A stretch of DNA of 36,281 bases. It comes from Deltaproteobacteria bacterium. Its GTDB lineage: Bacteria; Desulfobacterota; Binatia; UBA9968. Positions 16,130 through 25,046 of the stretch are shown one piece after another. A program made the position numbers and the translations under genes. The stretch covers positions 1 to 36,281 of the forward strand of contig JAUYJC010000092.1 of NCBI GenBank assembly GCA_030688735.1. Direction: 5' to 3'. Numbering within the stretch: the stretch's first letter is position 1; every line of letters begins with the position of its first letter. The notes under the pieces are model-generated. The model ran no database searches. It had not been told where the DNA came from and was given only the letters and a program-made list of their open reading frames with translations.

Positions 16130-18241
16130 CTATGAAACACCCGCAGGGGCAGAGAGAACCACCTTCCCCGCTCCGACTGCCACCCGACCAGCCAGTTCCC
16201 GGTATAAACGGCTAAGCGCGTCGTGAGTTAATCCGTCCTCTTTAAGGTAACGTTCATCATCTTGCCACAGCGAGCCTGTCCATCTTGAATAGAAGTAAAT
16301 CCGGCTGGACCGATCTTGCTCTGGCTCAGGCTGCCAACTGGCGACCTGGCGGGTCATTGCGCTACGAGGAGTATAGAGAACTCTCAAACCCGCCTGCTTC
16401 ACAGCCAGACAAAGATCCACGTCCTCAAAACGATTGCGTAAAGCGGGGTTGAATCCCCCCAGGCGGCAAAACAGCTCACGAGAGATCAGAAAAGGGACTT
16501 CCAGCGCTTTGAACTCTCGTTGTCTTAGGGCGCCGGAAAACTCGCGCGGCAGCATGCGGTAAATTGAAAAGGGTCTCTGGTTGACATCAAAAGCTAGGCC
16601 GATGTGCCAGAGCAAGCCATTCGGGTTTAGAACTTGCCCGCCGACGACGCCAAAGTCGGATTCTTTTTCGGCAACATCGAGCCATCCTTCCAACCAGCCC
16701 TGTTCTGGAACCAGACCCGGTTTTAAGAAAACCAGATATTTGCCCCTGGCTTCCTTCACCGCCTCGTTACAAGCAGCGCCGTAATCCCAATCGGGCTTCC
16801 CGATAAGAATCCTCACGTCCCCGCCCAGCGATGCGAGTATCCCCTTTGTCTCCTGACCCATCGCGCAATCGACGATCAGCACTTCGTAAAGCTCCGGGGC
16901 CGAACGGGTTGAGATCGCTTCCAGTGTGGCCAGCAGAGCTTCCGGCGCCACGTCATCGACCGGAAGAACGATGGAACAAGGCACGCTGATCCGACCGGAT
17001 GACGCCAGTTGCGTATTTGGCCCGGCGCTCCGCGCCGCGAGCGACTCCGCAACCAGATCCACGATTCGTTCCATGGTTTTCCCATCCCGGTAGGCAAAAT
17101 TGCGGTTGAGGTAGCGTTCACCGTTTGCCGCTGTTTCCGCGGACAAACCACGGGAAAGGATCGTTTCGATCTTTTCGCTCATGTCCTCGAAGCCCATGGC
17201 CTGCTCAGCCACGCCCTGCAGCGTATAAGAATAGGGCTGATCGGGAAGGCGAACCTCGATCAACGGCTTGCCAAAAACCAGGGCCTCCAACCCGGTGGTC
17301 GAGTTGCCCACTGTAACGCAAACCTCGCTCGCGCCGATCAACGCGTAAGTGTCGACGCCGTCAACCGATAGGACTAATGGATTGTCCTTAAGATTTTCCA
17401 GGGCCCGGTCGACAATCTCCTTGCCAGTGGCGGGATGCCATTTAAGAACCGCTATGATGTCCCCGCGTTCTCTCATCCAACGAAGAAAAGGCTGAGCTTC
17501 GAACGAGCGGTAGTGCGAGTGCGACATCAAGAAGAGTATGATTTTCTTTTCGGGCGCGATGCCCAGAGCGGAGCGCGTGCGGTGCACTACGGCTGGGTCC
17601 ATGAATTCTTTCTTTGCGTCCCATATATGCGTGTTCCCAAGCGGATAGATTCTGCCGTCGCTGCAACCCGCCTTGAGCAAGATCTCGCGGCATTCTTGGC
17701 CCCAAACTATACAAGCGGTCGAGTAGTCGGTATGGAAGCGGTAGTAGTGAATGTCGGCGTAATACAGCCCCTCCTGCAGTGTAAAATAGGGAATCCTGTG
17801 GACATGGGAAATATAACCCAGAATTTTTCCCCACGGATTGAGCTCGTGCAGCGCAAACAACAAGTCCGGCTTTTCGACCTCCAACATTTGCTTCAGGCAA
17901 TAGAAGTTCTCCACCGCCGCTCGAATCACTTTGTCGTGGATAACCATAGGGACCGACTGGAGGGCGCGGTTGCTGAGCATCTTATCCTGGAGCACTGGCC
18001 GCAGTTCGCGCATGGCCGCCGCGACGCAATCCGCCGTATCCGCTGTCGCGTAATCGAGGACGTGACGATACGGCAAATTGGCTTGATTGAGCGTAATCTC
18101 AAACGCCCCCTCAGCGGCCGCGGTAAAATAAACAACGTCCATGCCCTGCTGAGCCAACGCCTCCATGATTGGAACAAGGAAGCGGTTATGGTGTGGCAGC
18201 GCGATAAAACAGAGAACTTTTTTCCCTGATAAACTACTCAT
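16130..18241 (-). CDS. Two-domain glycosyltransferase (GT-B-like plus GT2)
   Basis: A 703-aa protein fusing two transferase-type domains. Residues about 5-400 form a GT-B-like fold reminiscent of CDP-glycerol glycerophosphotransferases or UDP-GlcNAc 2-epimerase folds (VLCFIALPHHNRFLVPIMEAL; VTVGNSTTGLEALVFGKPLIEV as the nucleotide-sugar loop). Residues about 420-650 are a family 2 glycosyltransferase (SIVLPVDDVAPEALLATLEA; YGAACNEAVKEARGKYLVFL; RFEDVDLCLAVKQAG). There is no signal peptide, so it probably acts in the cytosol on flagellin before export or on a carrier lipid. It is the last gene of the glycosylation operon, 234 bp upstream of fliC, and follows the 457-aa gene by 8 bp. A flagellin glycosyltransferase role is plausible from position. 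Donor and acceptor are unknown. Confidence 0.75.
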   Translation of the reverse strand: MSSLSGKKVLCFIALPHHNRFLVPIMEALAQQGMDVVYFTAAAEGAFEITLNQANLPYRHVLDYATADTADCVAAAMRELRPVLQDKMLSNRALQSVPMVIHDKVIRAAVENFYCLKQMLEVEKPDLLFALHELNPWGKILGYISHVHRIPYFTLQEGLYYADIHYYRFHTDYSTACIVWGQECREILLKAGCSDGRIYPLGNTHIWDAKKEFMDPAVVHRTRSALGIAPEKKIILFLMSHSHYRSFEAQPFLRWMRERGDIIAVLKWHPATGKEIVDRALENLKDNPLVLSVDGVDTYALIGASEVCVTVGNSTTGLEALVFGKPLIEVRLPDQPYSYTLQGVAEQAMGFEDMSEKIETILSRGLSAETAANGERYLNRNFAYRDGKTMERIVDLVAESLAARSAGPNTQLASSGRISVPCSIVLPVDDVAPEALLATLEAISTRSAPELYEVLIVDCAMGQETKGILASLGGDVRILIGKPDWDYGAACNEAVKEARGKYLVFLKPGLVPEQGWLEGWLDVAEKESDFGVVGGQVLNPNGLLWHIGLAFDVNQRPFSIYRMLPREFSGALRQREFKALEVPFLISRELFCRLGGFNPALRNRFEDVDLCLAVKQAGLRVLYTPRSAMTRQVASWQPEPEQDRSSRIYFYSRWTGSLWQDDERYLKEDGLTHDALSRLYRELAGRVAVGAGKVVLSAPAGVS

Positions 18242-18249
18242 GTGATCTC

Positions 18250-19623
18250 CTAGAGTAAATCCGTTATGCCAAGTGTGACCAAGTCCACATTTTCACTGAT
18301 GGAATCTTTGAGATCTGTCACGGGTGATTCCTCCCGCAGCGCGGACTTAGCCGTATCATGAACGAGTGCCTCTGAAATGCGAGCCAATCGAGCACGCGTC
18401 AGCCAACCCTTTTCGTTCCAACAGTGGATGAGCTGCGGAATTTTTTCCGGCCTGGGTTCCCAATAAGAAAACTCGCCCCGGAACCCTTCCTGTCCCATGG
18501 CTTGGCAGACGATCGTGGGTTTCCGGCAAAGCGAAGCCCGCTCGGTGGTCGTGCCAGCGAAGGGGGCAACGACGAGGTCCGCGAGTTGGAGCAGCAAGCC
18601 GACCCCGATCCGTTCGTCGATGACGACCCGATGCAGGCGGCGAATTTCCTTTCCATAGGTTTGCAGGACGATTTCGCGCTCCGGGTATTGTCGCCGCATC
18701 GTGCGCGGGTCGACGCGAATGACCACGGTCACTGGGATCTTGACCTGGGCCAATGCCTCGAGGATCTTTCGAGTTTCCCAAAGAAAGGCAACGTGATGGG
18801 GGATGAGAATGACAAACTCGTCCCTGGCGAGGTTCAGCATCTCCCGCATTTTCGTCTCACGCTCTATATAGGCCTCGGTGTACTCATCCTGACCCGGCCA
18901 CAGACAATAGCTCTCTTCCCACCTCAGCACGGATACCTGGTGGGGCCGCGCCAGCCCTTCGCGAACCAGGAATTCCTTGGACCATTCCGTTTTGACAGCA
19001 TAATGATCGGCTGGAAGGTGACTCAACGTGTATTTGTTGCCCAAAGGGCTCACTTCCAATGCGACGACAGGGATGCCCATTCGCCGCGCCTCGGAAACCA
19101 TCCACATGTAGAGGCCGCAGGCTGCCCGCGTATTGTTATCGACGGCCATGAGGGGAACGATCACCGCCTCTCCCTTTAAAGAATCCGTCGGTTGGGCGCC
19201 GAACAGTTGCAGCGAACTGAGGAAATCATCCATAGCCAACACCTTCCACAGAGGAAGCGTGCTCCCCGGAATATCGATGTTGGCAGTTTCTCGAATCATC
19301 TCGTCTGTTGTACGGAGTCGTTCCTCTACCGTCACCCCAGGGGACTCAATGTTTACGAATTGGACGTCCAATGGAAATTTTTTGCCCCCCTGTAGCGTCT
19401 CCTGATCGTGGGTCACGACCTTGACATTCCACCCGCTCTGGACGCCGATCCGCGCCGCCAAGCGCAAGATCTTACCTTCGGTATAGCCGTAGTCCGCGTC
19501 GCCGACGGCAAACAGAACCGTCGGTCGCTTTCCCGTCAATTGAGCCCCTGATGCCGAACCCGCTTGTTCTACCAATCTTTCGACAACGGTCTCGTGCCGC
19601 TGTTTCCTGTGTTTTTTGCCCAT
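18250..19623 (-). CDS. Glycosyltransferase-like protein of the flagellar glycosylation operon
   Basis: A 457-aa protein I cannot assign to a named family. After a basic N-terminus (MGKKHRKQRHE) there is a Rossmann-like start (TVLFAVGDADYGYTEGKILRLAARIG). The C-terminal half resembles a GT-B nucleotide-sugar domain: EFVILIPHHVAFLWETRKILEAL, then LADLVVAPFAGTTTERASLCRKPTIVC, equivalent to the donor-binding loop of UDP-GlcNAc epimerase and GT-B enzymes. No membrane segment is seen. It starts 19 bp after the fused nucleotidyltransferase-aminotransferase gene and ends 8 bp before the 703-aa transferase, so all three should be made together. It most likely transfers or modifies a sugar for flagellin. 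An epimerase-like function cannot be excluded. Confidence 0.6.
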   Translation of the reverse strand: MGKKHRKQRHETVVERLVEQAGSASGAQLTGKRPTVLFAVGDADYGYTEGKILRLAARIGVQSGWNVKVVTHDQETLQGGKKFPLDVQFVNIESPGVTVEERLRTTDEMIRETANIDIPGSTLPLWKVLAMDDFLSSLQLFGAQPTDSLKGEAVIVPLMAVDNNTRAACGLYMWMVSEARRMGIPVVALEVSPLGNKYTLSHLPADHYAVKTEWSKEFLVREGLARPHQVSVLRWEESYCLWPGQDEYTEAYIERETKMREMLNLARDEFVILIPHHVAFLWETRKILEALAQVKIPVTVVIRVDPRTMRRQYPEREIVLQTYGKEIRRLHRVVIDERIGVGLLLQLADLVVAPFAGTTTERASLCRKPTIVCQAMGQEGFRGEFSYWEPRPEKIPQLIHCWNEKGWLTRARLARISEALVHDTAKSALREESPVTDLKDSISENVDLVTLGITDLL

Positions 19624-19642
19624 GATTAAACCCCTTTATCGT

Positions 19643-21703
19643 TTAGGCTCGACGAAAAACCGGCTGCACCGGTTCGCCTTCAAGTTTTTCTCTAACTGTT
19701 CCGTGGCGGATGGCATCGGCGAGAATCTCCATTGCCGCGTTATAAACCCTGAGCGTCGTATCGATATCCGCCGGGCTGTGGCTAAAACAGGTATTTTGCA
19801 CGCCGGAAAAGAGGATGCCGCGTTTCAAGCACTCCTGCATAAAAAGGCTTTTCATCTCGAGCGACTCCCGCCCTTGGGCGTCCTTGAACATGACCACGGT
19901 GTGCGGCGGCAAGCCGGCGCACTGTGTGTAGTTCGCGACCCCGTGCTCCCGCGCCAAAACGTGATAGCCGTCCTTCAGCCGCTGTCCTTGTTCCCATAAG
20001 TGGGCCACAACATTTTTTTCGCGCATCTCTTCGAGAGTCGCTTTGGCTGCGGCGAGTGAAATCGCTTCGCCGCCGAAGGTAAATGAAAAAAACACCTCGT
20101 CGAAAAGCGCCATGATTTCTTTTCTTCCGACGATGGCGGAGATCGGAAGACCGTTGCCCATCGCCTTGCCGACGCAGGCGAGATCGGGGGTCACGCCGAA
20201 ATACTCCTGGGCACCGCCCAAGGCCACGCGAAAGCCGGTAACCACCTCGTCGAAGACCAACAGCGCGCCTTCCCGTTGCGCCAGCTTCTGAACTTCCTGA
20301 AGAAACTGATCCCGAGGCTCCTCAACACCGATGGGTTCCATGATCACCGCGGCGATCTGAGCGGGATGTTCGGCGAAGAGCCGCTTGAGACTCTCTAGAT
20401 GGTTGTATTCGAAGGTCAGGGTCAAAGCTTGCACCGCCTGGGGCACACCGAGCCGGCGCGTCGTGGTGCCGATGTACCAGTCCTGCCAGCCGTGGTAGCC
20501 GCAACACGCGATGAGATCGCGTCCAGTATACGCGCGGGCCACTCGCACCGCGGCAGAGGTAACGTCGGAACCGTTCTTGCCGAAACGGACCATCTCCGCG
20601 CAAGGGATAATTTCGCTGAGAAGCTCAGCCACCTCCACCTCCAACGGATGCGGCAACGAAAACGCGCTGCCCTCTTGTAACTGCCGTTGGACGGCCTCTG
20701 TCACCGCCGGATAATTGTGCCCCAGAATTACGGGTCCGATCCCCATCGGATAATCGATGTATTCGTTCCCGTCCACATCCCACACATGGCTTCCTTGACC
20801 GCGCGCGAGAAAAACCGGCGCCACGCCTTGGACAAATTGCGTGGGCCCCTTGCTGAAAGTCTGCGTGCAAGAGGGAATCAATCGTTCGGCCCTTGCCTTG
20901 AGCTCGTGAGATCGTGTCAATACTTGCCGCCTGGGCGGTATGGCTGAATCGGTGACCAGCGATTTGTAGTGTCCTTCGTTGCAAGTCCTGCCGGCATTGA
21001 TTTGATACAAATCCGGTTCCTCCTCCTGCAGACGAACAACATCGCGATAGCCAAAAACCCCGCAGCTCCCCAAACGCGCGTAGACAGCGCGCGCAAACTC
21101 CAGATCAGACGGCTCGTCTACGGTCCAGCGCAGATTTCGTTTCGAAAGATCGATCTCATTCTCGACGTTGCGCACTTGAAAGAGACCTGACGTCTTCAAA
21201 TAAGGAGTCACGTGTTCCCGCTCGGCGGGTCGCGCCGCTTGTCGCCAGGCCGACTCCAAAGCAGCGAAAGAAAACACTTCGGTGTCCAGTCCGTCGGGAT
21301 AGGTATAACGAAATGTGTTGGTCGCGTAATCACACTCTTCTGCGAGAAAGACAGCGACGACCCGATCGATGACTTGCGGGTCGATCAGGGGGCAATCGCC
21401 GGTAACGCGCACGACGGTATCTGCCGCGCTCTCCCTGGCCGCTTGATAGTAACGATCCAGCACGTCCGTTTCGCTGCCACGAAAACATGCTATTTCATGG
21501 GCTCGGCAAAACTCTTCAACCGGGTCGTCCGCTCGGGCGGTCGAGGTCGCAATGACAACCCGGCCCACTGTTGATGCTCGACGCACGCGACCAACGATGT
21601 GCCAGAGCATGGGTCGTCCCGCGATATCCGCCAAGACTTTGCCCGGCAGTCGAGTCGAACCCATGCGGGCTTGAATGATGGCAACTACGTTCGGCCACCT
21701 CAT
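19643..21703 (-). CDS. Fusion: SpsF-type nucleotidyltransferase + glutamate-1-semialdehyde aminomutase-like aminotransferase
   Basis: A 686-aa fusion. Residues 1-225 are an SpsF/COG1861-type cytidylyltransferase-like domain (VVAIIQARMGSTRLPGK, VVRVTGDCPLIDP, WTVDEPSDLEFA), a group related to CMP-sugar synthetases. After a linker, residues about 270-686 are a PLP-dependent class III aminotransferase closest in look to HemL (GKNGSDVTSAAVRVARAYTG; FDEVVTGFR at 484-492; VGKAMGNGLP with the PLP lysine near 513). Its ATG overlaps the stop of the upstream oxidoreductase (ATGA). In a flagellar glycosylation operon the aminotransferase half more likely aminates a sugar than makes tetrapyrrole precursors. 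The transferase half would activate a sugar or nonulosonate. Order and lengths of both halves look complete, so this is a real fusion rather than a lost stop. Confidence 0.85.
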   Translation of the reverse strand: MRWPNVVAIIQARMGSTRLPGKVLADIAGRPMLWHIVGRVRRASTVGRVVIATSTARADDPVEEFCRAHEIACFRGSETDVLDRYYQAARESAADTVVRVTGDCPLIDPQVIDRVVAVFLAEECDYATNTFRYTYPDGLDTEVFSFAALESAWRQAARPAEREHVTPYLKTSGLFQVRNVENEIDLSKRNLRWTVDEPSDLEFARAVYARLGSCGVFGYRDVVRLQEEEPDLYQINAGRTCNEGHYKSLVTDSAIPPRRQVLTRSHELKARAERLIPSCTQTFSKGPTQFVQGVAPVFLARGQGSHVWDVDGNEYIDYPMGIGPVILGHNYPAVTEAVQRQLQEGSAFSLPHPLEVEVAELLSEIIPCAEMVRFGKNGSDVTSAAVRVARAYTGRDLIACCGYHGWQDWYIGTTTRRLGVPQAVQALTLTFEYNHLESLKRLFAEHPAQIAAVIMEPIGVEEPRDQFLQEVQKLAQREGALLVFDEVVTGFRVALGGAQEYFGVTPDLACVGKAMGNGLPISAIVGRKEIMALFDEVFFSFTFGGEAISLAAAKATLEEMREKNVVAHLWEQGQRLKDGYHVLAREHGVANYTQCAGLPPHTVVMFKDAQGRESLEMKSLFMQECLKRGILFSGVQNTCFSHSPADIDTTLRVYNAAMEILADAIRHGTVREKLEGEPVQPVFRRA

Positions 21704-22728
21704 CCGGCGCCTCTAAGTTCTATCCAGTGTTGTTTGGCTGCCGAATGCTTGGCGGCAAGTGCAACTTTCAGGACGCGAGCTGCCTCGAACACATTCAGTG
21801 CCGGGGGTTCGCTTCCCGCCAGGCACTTGAGAAAGTGCTTCATTTCGTCGACATACATCTCGTTGGGCTCCCAGCCCGGCGGATTCGTCAGCGAGTGCCA
21901 GATCTTGTCCCTTGCCAGATACCAACGGACCGTGCCGGCCGTGTAATCCCAATGAATCGTCCCCTCCTCGCCGATAATTTGGCAGGTCCGGCTATAAGCG
22001 CGCTGGACATAGTCGAGGTGGATCTCGCCCACTGCGCCGTTCTCAAACCGCAGCAGCATTGCAGCGACATCCTCTGTATCGATTTCAAGCCGGCTGCATT
22101 TTCCTGCCAGGCAGGTGACAACGGCCACCTCGCCGAGCAGCCAGCGAATGTAGTCAATCTCGTGGATCGCATCGAGAATCACTCCGCCGCCAAGCTCTTT
22201 TCGCGCGCTGTAGCCTTGGCGATAGTCCTCCCGGGGGTGCCAATCGGGAAGATAATGGCCGACTTCGACTCTGGCGGCGATGATACGTCCCACAGCCTGC
22301 TCATCGAGAAGTCTTTTTATGGCAACCAGGCCGGGATGGAAGCGCATGTTACATCCCACCAGGGTCACCAACTCCTGTTGGCGCACCATCTCGAGTAGAT
22401 CCTCGACGTTGTCTAACCGATCGGATAACGGCTTTTCGACAAACAGATGACAGCCCCGCCGGGCGGCCTCCAGACCCAAAGAGACATGAAGAGAAGTCGG
22501 CAGCGCGATGATGACAACATCCGGCTTGCGCTCCCAACCCTGCTCAAGATTCTCGACAGCATCCACGCCGAATTCGCAAGCCAGCTGGTTGCGTCGCTCT
22601 GGTGAAGCGTCGAAAACCGCGATCTCTCGCGCGCCCAGGCTGAGCAGGTTGCGCGCGTGGCGCCGTCCAATAGAACCGCACCCGACCACCAAGAAACTTG
22701 GGAATATCTTTCCGACCGGATTACCCAT
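21700..22728 (-). CDS. Gfo/Idh/MocA-family NAD(P)-dependent oxidoreductase
   Basis: A 342-aa sugar dehydrogenase-type enzyme. The N-terminal Rossmann fold has a clear dinucleotide loop (FLVVGCGSIGRRHARNL). The family's EKP motif is in HLFVEKPLSDRLDNV, and the C-terminal domain has GGGVILDAIHEIDYIRWLLGE with the catalytic-type D..H. The track's start at 22809 adds 27 residues that overlap the methyltransferase. The ATG at 22728 overlaps that gene's stop by 8 bp (ATGGGTAA) with GGGA before it, and is preferred. It probably oxidises or reduces a nucleotide-linked or free sugar in the flagellar glycan pathway, perhaps creating the keto group used by the downstream aminotransferase fusion. The specific substrate is inference. 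Confidence 0.87.
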   Translation of the reverse strand: MGNPVGKIFPSFLVVGCGSIGRRHARNLLSLGAREIAVFDASPERRNQLACEFGVDAVENLEQGWERKPDVVIIALPTSLHVSLGLEAARRGCHLFVEKPLSDRLDNVEDLLEMVRQQELVTLVGCNMRFHPGLVAIKRLLDEQAVGRIIAARVEVGHYLPDWHPREDYRQGYSARKELGGGVILDAIHEIDYIRWLLGEVAVVTCLAGKCSRLEIDTEDVAAMLLRFENGAVGEIHLDYVQRAYSRTCQIIGEEGTIHWDYTAGTVRWYLARDKIWHSLTNPPGWEPNEMYVDEMKHFLKCLAGSEPPALNVFEAARVLKVALAAKHSAAKQHWIELRGAG

Positions 22729-23407
22729 GATTCCCGTTGATTTCAGAGCTGATGTAATGACTTTGGATTTCCTTGCGCAGGAGCCACGTTCCGATTCTTT
22801 CCCCTTCACTCACTTCCGCGTCCGGCTTCTTGGAGGCGTGGTGCGCGGTCATGAGGCAAACGGGATGATAAAGCCCCGATGATAGAAACACCTCCGCATA
22901 GTTTTGTTTGTAGGTTTGCACACTACCCGTCGGCAAATGGTGATACGGCACCTGAACATAATTCGAGGGATAAAAATCTCCGATTATGAGGAAGCCGCCG
23001 TCATGCAGCAACCGGTCAATCTCTGCCACTGTCCGCAGCAGATTGAGACGATCGATCCAGTGAAAGACAAAGTTGACGATAACGATATCGAACGTTTCCT
23101 GCACCGGAACCGAGCTCGCTGTTCCACGGACGAAAGTCACGAGTGGAAACCGCGATTTGCCGTCCTCCACGGCCTCTTCTGATAATTCGACGGCAACCAC
23201 CCGGGCGCCAAAACGCCGTTGAATTGCGGCCAAGCGAAACCCATTGGCCGCGCCGATTTCAAGCGCGCATCGAGGCCGCAACTCGTAGAATTCCATGAGC
23301 TTCAACGGCATATCGTCGGCGGGATTAAAGGTCTGAAGCGCGCCACGATTGCGTTCAAACCAGCGGTCTCCCTCCGATCTTGCGAAAATATTATCCTGGG
23401 CTTCCAT
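22721..23407 (-). CDS. Class I SAM-dependent methyltransferase
   Basis: A 228-aa methyltransferase with motif I at residues 48-57 (CALEIGAANG), an acidic strand-2 end (VVAVELSEEAV) and motif IV-like FDIVIVNFVFHWID. The opening DNIFARSEGDRWFERNR resembles methyltransferases often found in bacterial nonulosonate and flagellar glycan clusters. It overlaps pseI by 17 bp and the oxidoreductase by 8 bp, so it is embedded in the operon. It probably adds a methyl group to a pseudaminic acid derivative or another flagellar sugar. N- versus O-methylation and the true acceptor cannot be read from the sequence. No membrane segment is seen. Confidence 0.8.
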   Translation of the reverse strand: MEAQDNIFARSEGDRWFERNRGALQTFNPADDMPLKLMEFYELRPRCALEIGAANGFRLAAIQRRFGARVVAVELSEEAVEDGKSRFPLVTFVRGTASSVPVQETFDIVIVNFVFHWIDRLNLLRTVAEIDRLLHDGGFLIIGDFYPSNYVQVPYHHLPTGSVQTYKQNYAEVFLSSGLYHPVCLMTAHHASKKPDAEVSEGERIGTWLLRKEIQSHYISSEINGNHG

Positions 23408-24494
23408 TCAGCCCCTTCTGCGCAAAACCCGATGGCACCGCGTTTCCCTGTCTAACCATTTCCCAAACCAACGGTGTGCCGCGCAGGATGTCGTGTGCCG
23501 CGCAACAACCCAAAACTTTGTCCAGGTAGCGAGGGTGCAACCCGTCCGCGGGACGAATCGAGCGAACATTGCGCCGCGTAAGAACTTCGCCCGCCTTCAC
23601 ATCCTCCACAATAAACAGAGAGCGGCGAAAGCCTCGGCTTTTTTCTTCCGCCGGGCTAAGACCGTAATGCACCTCCCCTAGCGCGCTTTCCGCCATGCGC
23701 ACGCCGTCGACCATGGCTTTGAACTCGTGCGGTTCCAACGAAAAGGCACTGTCAGGCCCGGTGGATTCGCGAGACAATGTGAAGTGTTTTTCAATGATAC
23801 AGGCGCCGAGCGACACGGCAGCAACAGCGACCGCCGAGCCTAAGGTGTGATCGGACAGACCCACGGGCACATCAAACGCGCACGCCAAGTGGGGAATCGT
23901 GCGCAAGTTCATTTCCTCCGGTGGTGCCGGATAAGCACTCGTGCATTTTAGCAACGCCAGTTGTTCACCACCGGCAGCGTGGATCGTCTGGACCAGCTCA
24001 TCCATCTCCGCCAGGGTCGCCATGCCGGTGGACGCGATGATCGGCTTTCCCGTGCGGGCGACTCGGCGCAGCAGCGCAATGTTGCAATTTTCGAAGGATG
24101 CAATCTTGTGCGCCGGCACACCCATCGCTTCCAGAAAGTCCACCGCGCTGTCATCGAAGGGAGTCGAGAAAAGATCCAGCCCCACTTCATCTGCGACCCT
24201 TTTCAATTTCGGCCGCCACTCCCACGGCGTGAACGCCTCTTTATAAAGTTCATACAGATTACGGCCGTCCCAGAGCGTTCCCTGAATTCGGAAACATTCG
24301 CTGTCGCAATCGATGGTCAGAGTATCCGGCGTGTAAGTTTGTAGTTTGACCGCGTCCGCTCCGCAGACTTTGGCTGCTTTGACGAGATCCACGGCTTGAT
24401 CAAAGTTCTGTCCGTGATTCGCCGACATCTCGGCGATGATATAGACAGGACAATCCGGTCCGATCCTTCGACCGTTGATTTCAATGAAGGACAT
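23391..24494 (-). CDS. pseI: Pseudaminic acid synthase PseI
   Basis: PseI condenses 6-deoxy-AltdiNAc with phosphoenolpyruvate to give pseudaminic acid. The 367-aa protein has the NeuB-family TIM barrel (YIIAEMSANHGQNFDQAVDLV; DAVKLQTYTPDT; FSTPFDDSAVDFLE; IIEKHFTLSRESTGPDSAFS) and a C-terminal SAF (antifreeze-like) domain (RRSLFIVEDVKAGEVLTRRNV). The 'PDTLTID' and 'DSAFSLEP' wording favours PseI over NeuB or LegI. Its ATG overlaps the pseH stop by 14 bp, with GGAGAG as ribosome binding site inside pseH. The metal- and substrate-binding histidines appear intact. Length is slightly above the family's usual 340-350 aa because of the C-terminal tail. Confidence 0.93.
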   Translation of the reverse strand: MSFIEINGRRIGPDCPVYIIAEMSANHGQNFDQAVDLVKAAKVCGADAVKLQTYTPDTLTIDCDSECFRIQGTLWDGRNLYELYKEAFTPWEWRPKLKRVADEVGLDLFSTPFDDSAVDFLEAMGVPAHKIASFENCNIALLRRVARTGKPIIASTGMATLAEMDELVQTIHAAGGEQLALLKCTSAYPAPPEEMNLRTIPHLACAFDVPVGLSDHTLGSAVAVAAVSLGACIIEKHFTLSRESTGPDSAFSLEPHEFKAMVDGVRMAESALGEVHYGLSPAEEKSRGFRRSLFIVEDVKAGEVLTRRNVRSIRPADGLHPRYLDKVLGCCAAHDILRGTPLVWEMVRQGNAVPSGFAQKGLNGSPG

Positions 24495-25005
24495 TGCCGG
24501 ACTCTCCGTTGGACTCGGGGCGACAGGCTCGCCGGAAAATCAAGCAGCCGTGACCCGCGATCTCCCTCTGCTCCGCGAGTTCGAAACCCGCCTTCACGAA
24601 AGCGTTGATGGACCCAAGGTTTTCTTCGAAAGTAACCCCCTGTCTGCGCCGTACGCCGAGTTCTCGGCCGGCCAAGTCCGCCGACAAGCAAAGCAGCTTC
24701 GTTCCGAGATTCCTGCGCCGGGAGTCTGGCGCAACCGAGAAACTTATTTGGGCCGTGCTCGCATCCGTGCGGTCGTAACGAATCTGACCGACGGGCACCC
24801 GGTCAAGCTCCAGAATCCACAGCCGAGTGTCGGGCGAGGAAAGCCGGGCCGCGAACCAGGCTTCATGCGTCGCCCACGGAATCGGTTCGGGATTGAACGA
24901 ATGGCGACGGGTTACCGGGTCATTGGCCCACTGCCACAAACAGTAAGCGTCGTCTTTGTTGGCGGGACGAATCTGCACGTCGCTGCTGTTTATGCTATTG
25001 TACAT
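24481..25005 (-). CDS. pseH: N-acetyltransferase PseH (GNAT family)
   Basis: PseH acetylates the 4-amino group of UDP-4-amino-4,6-dideoxy-AltNAc, the third step to pseudaminic acid. The GNAT fold is visible: IRPANKDDAYCLWQWANDP at the N-terminus, a strand-4 region (VGQIRYDRTDASTAQISFSV), and the acetyl-CoA loop in PDSRRRNLGTKLL, followed by ENLGSINAFVKAGFE. The ATG at 25005 (MYNSINSSDVQ) is chosen because the domain begins right after it and the longer track start overlaps pseG with unrelated-looking sequence. It lies 41 bp after the pseG stop and overlaps pseI by 14 bp. About 174 aa, normal for the family. Position between pseG and pseI supports the assignment. Confidence 0.85.
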   Translation of the reverse strand: MYNSINSSDVQIRPANKDDAYCLWQWANDPVTRRHSFNPEPIPWATHEAWFAARLSSPDTRLWILELDRVPVGQIRYDRTDASTAQISFSVAPDSRRRNLGTKLLCLSADLAGRELGVRRRQGVTFEENLGSINAFVKAGFELAEQREIAGHGCLIFRRACRPESNGESGNVLH

Positions 25006-25046
25006 GACGGTTCCATGCCTAACTTGTCGGTAAAATGGAGCCAGGG

